This document shows positions 31,409 to 37,203 of a DNA stretch of 42,051 nt, piece by piece (positions within the stretch are counted from its first letter, which is position 1; every line of letters starts with the position of its first letter). This DNA comes from a virus: IMG/VR virus record IMGVR_UViG_3300047548_000298, positions 1-42,051 of that record, one strand, 5' to 3'. A model generated the notes under the pieces. It made no database searches and was not told where the DNA came from. It saw nothing but the letters and a program-made list of their open reading frames with translations. Both the position numbers and the translations under genes were made by a program.

Positions 31409-31557
31409 GAATCATTCAAAGGCCTGATGGGTATTATGAGGTCCAAAAACGAGGGTTGTTTGGTTGTTGGCGGTATCAGTGTGTAGCGTATACTTTAGAA
31501 CACGCTGAGACAATTGCAAACAAAGTTTTAAACCCTATTGTAAAGGAGTATGAATGA
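31393..31557 (+). CDS. Small protein, 54 aa
   Basis: A 55-codon ORF that overlaps the exonuclease end by 16 bases and the next gene by ATGA. It is a basic, aromatic beta-type protein (VRIIQRPDGYYEVQKRGLFG; CWRYQCVAYTLEHAETI). No family is recognised. Confidence 0.6.
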   Translation: MATKVRIIQRPDGYYEVQKRGLFGCWRYQCVAYTLEHAETIANKVLNPIVKEYE

Positions 31558-31904
31558 AGAATTGTTCTAACTGTCATTGGAAAGTGACACCTGAGCTTCA
31601 TGATGTCTGTTCATCATGTGATTACTATTCCACCCCTAGTGAGCCTTTTCCATACTGGCAACTAGATAGTAATAAGACTTATGGAGTTATAGAGCCAGAG
31701 GATGTAGTAAACAACCCTAAGCACTACACAGGACACCCTAGCGGCATCGAATGTATCCAAGTCACTGAATATATGGGTTTTTGCCTGGGAAACGCTATAA
31801 AGTACATTTGGCGGGCAAATGATAAGCATGAGAGTCCCTTAGAGGATCTGAAGAAAGCCAAGTGGTATATTGAACGTGAGATCAAACGATTGGAGAAAGA
31901 ATGA
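31554..31904 (+). CDS. DUF3310-type protein (related to the C-terminus of T7 gp1.7)
   Basis: A 116-residue protein. The N-terminus carries a zinc site with two Cys pairs (CSNC, CSSC). The C-terminal domain has VVNNPKHYTGHPSGIECIQV followed by FCLGNAIKYIWRAN and DLKKAKWYIEREI, the hallmark of DUF3310. The same block (Kp-HY...G..I-KY..RA) forms the C-terminal half of T7 gp1.7, described as a nucleotide kinase. A role in nucleotide metabolism is therefore plausible, beside the phage reductase. It overlaps the next gene by 4 bases. Confidence 0.82.
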   Translation: MKNCSNCHWKVTPELHDVCSSCDYYSTPSEPFPYWQLDSNKTYGVIEPEDVVNNPKHYTGHPSGIECIQVTEYMGFCLGNAIKYIWRANDKHESPLEDLKKAKWYIEREIKRLEKE

Positions 31905-32194
31905 AGCAATTTAAAATACCTAAGCAGTTTGATCTAGCAGGAGCCACATTCAAGGTGCTCATCAAGGAAGGTATCAGTAAGGCTGGGGCCCATGGCCTCA
32001 CCCACTATGATGCAGCTGAGGTCTGGATTGATAAGGACCTGAAGCCTGAGGACCTTAAGGCTATCACTTTTTACCATGAGTTATTCCATGCCATGTTTAA
32101 TACATTGGGTAAGGATGACCTTAAGAATGATGAGAGTCTCGTGGATGCCTTAGGTAATCTAATGTGGCAGTTCCATAAATCGTCTAAATATTAA
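31901..32194 (+). CDS. Minimal zinc-peptidase-like protein with HELFH motif, 97 aa
   Basis: The segment AITFYHELFHAMFNTLG contains HExxH, the zinc-binding and catalytic motif of metallopeptidases, followed by a helix (DESLVDALGNLMWQFHKSS) that could bring a third ligand (Asp, Glu or His). A beta-hairpin-like N-terminal half (THYDAAEVWIDKDL) resembles the edge strand of ImmA/SprT-like minimal gluzincins. Known ImmA-like proteins cleave phage repressors; this one is two genes before the integrase. A protease role is inferred from the motif only. Confidence 0.68.
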   Translation: MKQFKIPKQFDLAGATFKVLIKEGISKAGAHGLTHYDAAEVWIDKDLKPEDLKAITFYHELFHAMFNTLGKDDLKNDESLVDALGNLMWQFHKSSKY

Positions 32195-32221
32195 CTATTA
32201 CTTTTAAGAAAGACAATAAAC

Positions 32222-32413
32222 ATGAGAGAATTTACAAACCAAGAATTGCTTGACATCTGTGATAATATGCCTGATGATCTTAAGAAATGCGGTGTTACTA
32301 CAGCCGAAGATGGCACAGGCACTGTTGATTTAGGTGATTTTATAGTAAACTATGGACGTGCATTGTTAACGGAGTTAGAAAAAGATGAGCAAAAGGTATC
32401 TAGTCAAGGATGA
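32222..32413 (+). CDS. Hypothetical acidic protein, 63 aa
   Basis: It starts REFTNQELLDICDNMPDDLK and is acidic and helical. It has no strong ribosome site (AAGAAAG) and 27 bases of spacer before it. It overlaps the next ORF by 29 bases. No family is recognised. Confidence 0.55.
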   Translation: MREFTNQELLDICDNMPDDLKKCGVTTAEDGTGTVDLGDFIVNYGRALLTELEKDEQKVSSQG

Positions 32414-32546
32414 AGACGGCCCCCTAAGAGTGTTTGACTCTAGGGAGGAAGCCCTACATTTTATGGATAAGGAGATGACTTTAGAGGTTATACCTATGAA
32501 GCCAAAACCAGACCCATTTAAAATAGTTGGTGATGCGCCATTTTAA
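32385..32546 (+). CDS. Small protein, 53 aa
   Basis: A 54-codon ORF (MSKRYLVKDEDGPLRVFDSR...) with a beta strand then a helix (EEALHFMDKEM), ending in a proline-rich tail. It lies between the 63-aa gene and the integrase and overlaps the former out of frame. The pattern of a strand with an acidic turn (VKDEDGP) is common in small phage proteins of unknown function. Confidence 0.5.
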   Translation: MSKRYLVKDEDGPLRVFDSREEALHFMDKEMTLEVIPMKPKPDPFKIVGDAPF

Positions 32547-32580
32547 TGTTATACTAGATTTACTTTATAGGAGAGACACC

Positions 32581-33396
32581 ATGAAAACAACCCCACCAGC
32601 AACCTTCAGAGAACTCTATAGAAGAGCTATACCAGCCCTATGGACATCTAGAGCTATGGTGAAGATTTCCTCAGCACACCTTATGGACGCTGAGAAGATA
32701 ATAGGTAATCCACGTCTTGATGAGATCAGTACAGATATGATTGATCATTACAAGAATAAGATTTCCTTTGGTGTCTCTCCAGCTACGGTTAATCGTAAGC
32801 TATCATCTATGCACAAGCTACTTAAGTATGCTCATGATCGTGATTGGCTTGCTAAGATGCCTATGTTCTCTTGGAATAAAGAAGATAACGAGAGAGTTCG
32901 TTGGCTATCTAAAGAAGAAGAACTACAGTTATTATCAATGTTACCTAAAGATGTCTCAGTGTTCTGTGAGTTATTACTACAGACTGGTATGAGACGTAGT
33001 GAGTTACTAAACCTAACTCCTGATAATGTTGATGGTAGCTATATCCGTCTATGGAAGACTAAGACTGGTAAGCCTAGATCAGTACCAATGAGCCAAAGAG
33101 CCCAGGTATTGATTAAAGACTTCTTAAGTAATAAACCTGATGTCACTAGGATTCATAAAGAGTGGCTGAAGGCTAAGAAAGCCATGGGACTAGAGAACGA
33201 TAAGAACTTTGTATTACACATCCTAAGACACACTACAGCTACCCGTATGTTAGACACTACTGGTAACATTGCAGTGGTACAAAGGATGCTTGGTCACTCC
33301 AAGATCACAACAACTATGAGATATGCTCACATAGCTGATGATAAACTGTTGGAGGCTGTACAAGCCACCTCAGAGAAACACAACTGCCTCGCTTAA
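32581..33396 (+). CDS. int: Tyrosine-type integrase
   Basis: A 271-residue recombinase from the ATG at 32581, which has GGAGAG 6 bases upstream; a longer frame back to 32527 is not supported. The core-binding part (residues ~1-100; SPATVNRKLSSMHKLLKYAH) precedes the catalytic domain. The full catalytic set is visible: R138 in TGMRRSELL, a Lys in KTKTGKPRSVP, H213 and R216 in HILRH, H239 in LGHSKI and Y248 in MRYAH. It would insert the genome into the host chromosome. It ends the rightward operon and its stop codon lies in a terminator loop, so it may be poorly expressed in late infection. Confidence 0.94.
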   Translation: MKTTPPATFRELYRRAIPALWTSRAMVKISSAHLMDAEKIIGNPRLDEISTDMIDHYKNKISFGVSPATVNRKLSSMHKLLKYAHDRDWLAKMPMFSWNKEDNERVRWLSKEEELQLLSMLPKDVSVFCELLLQTGMRRSELLNLTPDNVDGSYIRLWKTKTGKPRSVPMSQRAQVLIKDFLSNKPDVTRIHKEWLKAKKAMGLENDKNFVLHILRHTTATRMLDTTGNIAVVQRMLGHSKITTTMRYAHIADDKLLEAVQATSEKHNCLA

Positions 33397-33414
33397 TTGC
33401 GGGGCTTTTTTTTT
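33386..33414 (+). terminator. Rho-independent terminator of the rightward operon
   Basis: GCCTCGC pairs with GCGGGGC (one G-U pair) around a TTAATT loop, followed by nine Ts (33406-33414). The integrase stop codon TAA is in the loop, so termination is set right at the end of the gene. Confidence 0.9.
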
Positions 33415-33468
33415 GTATCGTATATTATACATTTTGGGGGTATTTGTATATAATGAGATACAGTTAAG
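33415..33468. other. AT-rich spacer between opposed terminators; candidate attP region
   Basis: This stretch is AT-rich with an imperfect inverted repeat: TGTATC (33414-33419) and GATACA (33457-33462) enclose TATATTATAC and GTATATAAT around a TTTTGGGGGT centre. Phage attachment sites are often next to the integrase and flanked by inverted core sites. No tRNA fragment was recognised, so the identification is weak. Confidence 0.3.
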
Positions 33469-33506
33469 AAAAAAAAGGCAGCCCCTAGAGTTACCTAGAG
33501 ACTGCC
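33469..33506 (-). terminator. Rho-independent terminator of the leftward late operon
   Basis: On the minus strand GGCAG and CTGCC (33502-33506 and 33477-33481) form the outer stem and CTAG/CTAG an inner stem. Eight Ts follow (33469-33476). It lies 7 bases after the last late gene and faces the rightward terminator at 33386-33414, so the two operons are cleanly separated. Confidence 0.82.
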
Positions 33507-33512
33507 TGTGTA

Positions 33513-33680
33513 TTACTTCTTCTTTTTCTTTGGTTTAGCCATGCCAGCTTCGCTCATTGCAATAGCGACAGCTTGTTTAGGGCTTTTAACCACGGGACCG
33601 CCCTTACCAGAGTGTAGGCCTCCCGCTTTAAATTCTTTCATTACTTTACCAACTTTAGTGGCTTGTTTCTTAGTTGCCAT
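33513..33680 (-). CDS. Small basic protein of the DUF6496 type, 55 aa; last gene of the late unit
   Basis: A 56-codon ORF reading KVGKVMKEFKAGGLHSGKGG, then VVKSPKQAVAIAMSEAGMAK, then a Lys tail. The pattern VM-x-EF-x-x-G-x-LHSG ... VKS-x-KQA-x-AIA-x-SEAG is that of a widespread small phage and bacterial protein (DUF6496, from memory) of unknown function. An AGGAG-type site (minus strand, TTAGGAGAAAC) lies upstream. It is followed directly by the late terminator. Confidence 0.78.
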   Translation of the reverse strand: MATKKQATKVGKVMKEFKAGGLHSGKGGPVVKSPKQAVAIAMSEAGMAKPKKKKK

Positions 33681-33688
33681 TGTTTCTC

Positions 33689-34057
33689 CTAAATCAATTC
33701 AAAATGAGGACCATCAAAGAAGGACTTAAAATCCCCACCCCAACGGATATTGATACGTAACTCCTCAGCTGCCTTTTTGACAGCTAAAGATAATGTTACA
33801 TAGTGTTGTTTGTCCCAGGTGATCTTACCATCAACAATACACCCCAAGTCCACTGCATGGCCCGTAAGGTGCTTTGATTTGAGAGTCTGACTGAAACCAT
33901 CAGCTACCAATTGCTTTTGCCTCTCAAGAGTCCTAAGACCCTCAAGAACACTAAAGTCAATTGGTGTGATCTCTATAGCTCTCTTTACGACTTTTACCAA
34001 TCTCTCATCAACACCCTGGAGACGTTCTAAAGACTTGCTAGAGAGTTTAAATGTCAT
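33689..34057 (-). CDS. Endolysin, M15-family L-Ala-D-Glu / D-Ala-D-Ala type peptidase
   Basis: A 122-residue single-domain zinc peptidase that cuts peptidoglycan peptides. The motifs are complete: SKHLTGHAVDLG, giving the S-x-H-x-x-G-x-A-x-D block with zinc ligands H63 and D70, and WGGDFKSFFDGPHFELI, giving H118 and the WGGDW-like strand. There is no signal peptide, so it needs the holin encoded immediately upstream, with which it overlaps by 4 bases. It is distinct from the muramidase in the virion protein at 5663-8098, so the phage cuts both the sugar chains and the peptide bonds. Confidence 0.9.
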   Translation of the reverse strand: MTFKLSSKSLERLQGVDERLVKVVKRAIEITPIDFSVLEGLRTLERQKQLVADGFSQTLKSKHLTGHAVDLGCIVDGKITWDKQHYVTLSLAVKKAAEELRINIRWGGDFKSFFDGPHFELI

Positions 34058-34449
34058 CTTGTGACTCCCTTGATCTTCTCATAGGTTCTTAGTCCACCGA
34101 TACCCAATAGGCCACCTAAGACTGTCAATAGAGTAGTCATGTCAAAACTAATGTTAACCTCTTTTTGCCCTAAGGCTACTAAGATGAAGTTAATTATAGG
34201 GAAGACTACAAAGTGTAACTGGAAAGCTACACCACAAGTCCAACCAATGTTTGGTCGCCACCCTGAGACATATAGACTGGGGTTCTCTGCTTCTCTCTTG
34301 TTAATCTCTAGTTGTGCTAGGGATAGTTGGAAGTCTTGATCCTGAGCAGCTCTGATTAGTTCTGCTTGAGCTTTTTCTCTTGCATCTTTATCAGGGATGA
34401 TTTTATCAAGGAGCTTTGCGCCTATTTCTATGATAGCTAAAGGGTTCAT
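34054..34449 (-). CDS. Holin (3TM-type candidate)
   Basis: A 131-residue protein. It has a helical charged N-terminal half (LLDKIIPDKDAREKAQAELI), then NPSLYVSGWRPNIGWTCGVA and two to three hydrophobic segments (VAFQLHFVVFPIINFILVAL; MTTLLTVLGGLLGIGGL) before a basic end. The W-R-P-x-x-G/W region before the membrane helices is typical of the GTA/3TM holin family (from memory). It lies between the 69-aa membrane protein and the endolysin, the standard lysis order. It would open the inner membrane to release the endolysin. Confidence 0.82.
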   Translation of the reverse strand: MNPLAIIEIGAKLLDKIIPDKDAREKAQAELIRAAQDQDFQLSLAQLEINKREAENPSLYVSGWRPNIGWTCGVAFQLHFVVFPIINFILVALGQKEVNISFDMTTLLTVLGGLLGIGGLRTYEKIKGVTR

Positions 34450-34452
34450 AAG

Positions 34453-34662
34453 TTATCCTAAGTGTTTTATAATCCACTCTTTAAAAAACATGATGGCCAC
34501 ACCAATGGCTGATATGAGGAACGCAACACCTCCTAAGAAGCCTTTGTATCTCGTCATCTCATCTTTTATTTCGTGCATTAGTTTTAGCATTTCCTGGTGA
34601 TTGTCTTCTAATGAAGATACTTTAGTTTCCAGGACTGCTGTTCTTTCTACGTGGTCTGTCAT
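34453..34662 (-). CDS. Lysis accessory membrane protein (XhlA/antiholin-like), 69 aa
   Basis: The start at 34662 is chosen because AAGGA lies 5 bases before it and it overlaps the methyltransferase stop as ATGA; a start at 34692 has no site. It has a soluble coiled-coil N-terminus (ETKVSSLEDNHQEMLKLMHE) followed by one membrane helix (FLGGVAFLISAIGVAIMFF) and a basic end. This layout is that of XhlA-type lysis proteins that act with a holin. It lies just upstream of the holin gene. Confidence 0.75.
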   Translation of the reverse strand: MTDHVERTAVLETKVSSLEDNHQEMLKLMHEIKDEMTRYKGFLGGVAFLISAIGVAIMFFKEWIIKHLG

Positions 34663-35303
34663 AGACTTCCTTGAATAAATAGTAATTGCCATGAAGCAGG
34701 AAGCTCTAAGGTAGACACAGATAGGTGACTTAAGTTGGCCTCTTGTAACTGCTGCTCTACTTCTGATACAGTAAAGGCAGCCTTCATAGAGTTGTCAAAG
34801 TCTAATCGGAATTGTGCAAACTTAGCTTCTGGTGCATAAGTGTTAAGTATGTTGGATCTTGTATCTTTATCCTCTACCCTTACCATATCCATGATAAAGA
34901 TTTTAGATCCAGGTTTTCCAACCTGTTTGATAGTGTCCCACATACCGCTAGGGTCAGCTAGTTGGTGTAGTACCATGCTGCTGATAATACCATCGTACTT
35001 TTCCGTGATTGATAGATCAGGGATAATACGGTTTTCTAAAGTCACATTAGGGATGTTTCTACTTTTAGCTATTTCAAGCATATTAAGAGAACCATCAATC
35101 CCCGTGAAGTGTACGTTAGGAAATGCTGAAGTTAACTTAGGGAAGTAATCACCAGCACCACATCCTATATCTAAGACATCCCCTGTCTGGTTAAGGTTTA
35201 GCTTAGAGACATAAATATCTATAAGAGGTGTCTTATCAAATTCAGCATAAGACTCTACCTGTAGAGGATCGCTCATGACTTCTGTTTCAAGTATTCTTGG
35301 CAT
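34659..35303 (-). CDS. Class I SAM-dependent methyltransferase, 214 aa
   Basis: Motif I VLDIGCGAGDYFPKL (residues ~39-53) with its GxGxG loop and the following acidic FTGIDGSLNMLE are the SAM-binding signature. GIISSMVLHQLADP is motif IV-like. The fold is of the small-molecule or broad Methyltransf_25 type, with no DNA-methylase NPPY/DPPY motif. It has a GAGGAAC site. It sits in the late operon between tail-fibre accessory genes and lysis genes, an odd place for such an enzyme. The substrate is unknown; a virion protein or a host metabolite are both possible. Confidence 0.85.
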   Translation of the reverse strand: MPRILETEVMSDPLQVESYAEFDKTPLIDIYVSKLNLNQTGDVLDIGCGAGDYFPKLTSAFPNVHFTGIDGSLNMLEIAKSRNIPNVTLENRIIPDLSITEKYDGIISSMVLHQLADPSGMWDTIKQVGKPGSKIFIMDMVRVEDKDTRSNILNTYAPEAKFAQFRLDFDNSMKAAFTVSEVEQQLQEANLSHLSVSTLELPASWQLLFIQGSL

Positions 35304-35808
35304 TTTTAAGTTCCTCTAGGTAGTCCATTGTTTTTGTAGTATCAGCATAGCCATCATAAATAAAAGCATTAGGATTAAATCTACGAATTAAAGCCTCGTG
35401 TTTAGGACCTACTGTCTTTCCTTTCCACTGAGTAGCTACTGTAGTTGGTGTTAGTTTAGGATGCCATCTTTGAATAGATACTAATGGATAGCCTCTTAAT
35501 TCTGCTTTGTCTCTAATTCCTACACCATGTGCTTCACCGTTGCGTAGTGTAGGTATTAAGGTTACTACGCTTTCTGTTACAGGTGTTTCTATTACCTCTA
35601 CACCAGGATGCTCGTGAACAGGAACAAAGGGTTGAGGGAATATTAAATACAACTCAACCTGAAATTGCCCTTTACGAAACATACAAAAAGCAGTAGCATC
35701 ATCAGAGTTAAACACTTCAACACCTACAGGAGGCATAAATGGTAAACCATTGTCTACATACCATTTAGCAAATTCTTCTGTTGAGTTCCATGTTTCAGGT
35801 ATGATCAT
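35287..35808 (-). CDS. Tail-fibre-associated protein with cupin-like HEHPG motif, 173 aa
   Basis: The N-terminus is MIIPETWNSTEEFAKWYVDN. The centre carries LIFPQPFVPVHEHPGVEVIE, a cupin-like metal-binding strand, and the C-terminus is basic and helical. It is found downstream of the tail fibre and before the methyltransferase (17-base overlap). Proteins of this kind are seen near fibre genes of other aquatic phages (from memory). It may be a fibre-modifying or assembly protein. A cupin fold would need confirming. Confidence 0.65.
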   Translation of the reverse strand: MIIPETWNSTEEFAKWYVDNGLPFMPPVGVEVFNSDDATAFCMFRKGQFQVELYLIFPQPFVPVHEHPGVEVIETPVTESVVTLIPTLRNGEAHGVGIRDKAELRGYPLVSIQRWHPKLTPTTVATQWKGKTVGPKHEALIRRFNPNAFIYDGYADTTKTMDYLEELKNAKNT

Positions 35809-36047
35809 AATTTACTCTGCATTTTTTTTATAATTTCAGCTTCATCGACAGAAGTCACTGCACTAGAAGAATTCCAAGTTTCCCAGCCATTTTCATCGGT
35901 AGTAACAATACTGTATACCACCCCATGTCCATGAGTTACATAAAAAGCTAAAGCTCTTTCAGCTAGTTTTATTTTTATATCAGCTTCAGAATCAAAATAT
36001 TCATATTGACCCGTAGCTGGATCTAACAAAGCATATTTAATTGTCAT
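35805..36047 (-). CDS. Hypothetical tail-cluster protein, 80 aa
   Basis: An acidic 80-residue protein (MTIKYALLDPATGQYEYFDS) with a beta-rich N-terminus and a central HGHGVVYSIVTTDENGW. It is joined to the Gly-rich gene upstream by a one-base overlap and to the cupin-like gene by an ATGA. A role as fibre accessory or assembly factor is inferred from location only. Confidence 0.6.
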   Translation of the reverse strand: MTIKYALLDPATGQYEYFDSEADIKIKLAERALAFYVTHGHGVVYSIVTTDENGWETWNSSSAVTSVDEAEIIKKMQSKL

Positions 36048-37201
36048 TATGATATTGCTCCATATCTAGTCCCTGTAGCTGCCCATGTAACTGAATATCC
36101 GTTTAAGTGAACAGCTTTACCACCAGTAGTTACAGAAGGATTAATTGCTGCTGTAGTAATAGTGCTATCACTTCCTCCACTACCTCCAGAAGCACCCCAA
36201 CCACCGCCACCACCTGATCCACCCGACGAATAGTAATAACCCTGATACATCGAAGCAGCTCCACTACCACCTGCTGAACCACCAATACCTACTGCATTTT
36301 GAACAGCTGTTCCACCAGTTATTTCTGGTACACTGGCATTTCCTCCTGCGTTACCTGCTCCGCCGCCAACACCACCATAAGTTGTTACTGTTCCGTTTGA
36401 TGCTGCAGGAGAACCTGTATTACTACCAGGCATAATCCTACCACCACCACCTCCAGTAATTGCATCTGTTATTACAGCTATTGAAGACGTTGCTGCACCT
36501 GCTCCATTAGATCCAGAAGAACCTATTCCACCACCTGAAGCACCTGTTCTTGAATAAGTAACAGGAGCTGTTCCAGCAGTGTAATAATAGAAAGAGCCAC
36601 TCATACCACCTCCAGCTCCTCCTCCTCCAGTAACACTAGATCCTCCGAAACTACCACCGCCACCGCCACCACCGATATAACTGTTATTTTGAATAGTACA
36701 TGAAACACCTAAGTTAATAGCATTACCACCTGATGATACTCCCCAATTTTGAATATTAGTAACAGGTGAAGTAGCAGCACTATAATAATATCCACCGCCA
36801 TTGCCACCCATACCCATGATGAAACCATTATTAACTAAGGTTACACCATTAGGGAATGAACCATCAATAGTTAAAGCAGGTGTTCCAACAGCTGTTGAGT
36901 AAATATAATAACCAGATGCAAGTGTTGCTATAACAGCGGAAGATTGATTCCATCCAGCAGCAACGGCTAAGCTTCTTAAGTTTGCGTTTGCTTGATGAGA
37001 CGAAATAGTAAAGCTAAACGTAGGACTTGCTAATTGTTTACCATAGAAATCACTGAAGCTAATTGCTCCAGCAGGGAACGTACCTGAACCACCAGCAGCT
37101 GTGTACCACTGAGTTCCACGATAAGAATTTAAGTCGTTTCCTCTACCAAACTCAGCATTAATCTGCTGGATCGATAGGGGTCCTGAAGCAGGTAGCGTCA
37201 T
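36047..37201 (-). CDS. Glycine-rich tail fibre tip protein, 384 aa
   Basis: It begins with LPASGPLSIQQINAEFGRGN, and SFSDFYGK follows near residue 45: an N-terminal module common at the start of phage fibre proteins. Most of the rest is Gly/Ala/Ser/Thr-rich with repeated GGGGG runs and short Tyr-containing loops (SYIGGGGGGGSFGGSS; SGGSGGGGGWGASGGSGG; YYYSAATSP). The pattern suggests polyglycine-II sandwich domains with variable loops for receptor binding. It follows the long S74 fibre directly. Together with the protein at 13711-14523 this makes two Gly-rich adhesins. Confidence 0.78.
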   Translation of the reverse strand: MTLPASGPLSIQQINAEFGRGNDLNSYRGTQWYTAAGGSGTFPAGAISFSDFYGKQLASPTFSFTISSHQANANLRSLAVAAGWNQSSAVIATLASGYYIYSTAVGTPALTIDGSFPNGVTLVNNGFIMGMGGNGGGYYYSAATSPVTNIQNWGVSSGGNAINLGVSCTIQNNSYIGGGGGGGSFGGSSVTGGGGAGGGMSGSFYYYTAGTAPVTYSRTGASGGGIGSSGSNGAGAATSSIAVITDAITGGGGGRIMPGSNTGSPAASNGTVTTYGGVGGGAGNAGGNASVPEITGGTAVQNAVGIGGSAGGSGAASMYQGYYYSSGGSGGGGGWGASGGSGGSDSTITTAAINPSVTTGGKAVHLNGYSVTWAATGTRYGAIS

Positions 37202-37203
37202 AG

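Noticed and set aside
32527-32580. N-terminal extension of the integrase
   Set aside because: The start at 32581 has a well spaced GGAGAG; the extension overlaps the previous gene and has no site.
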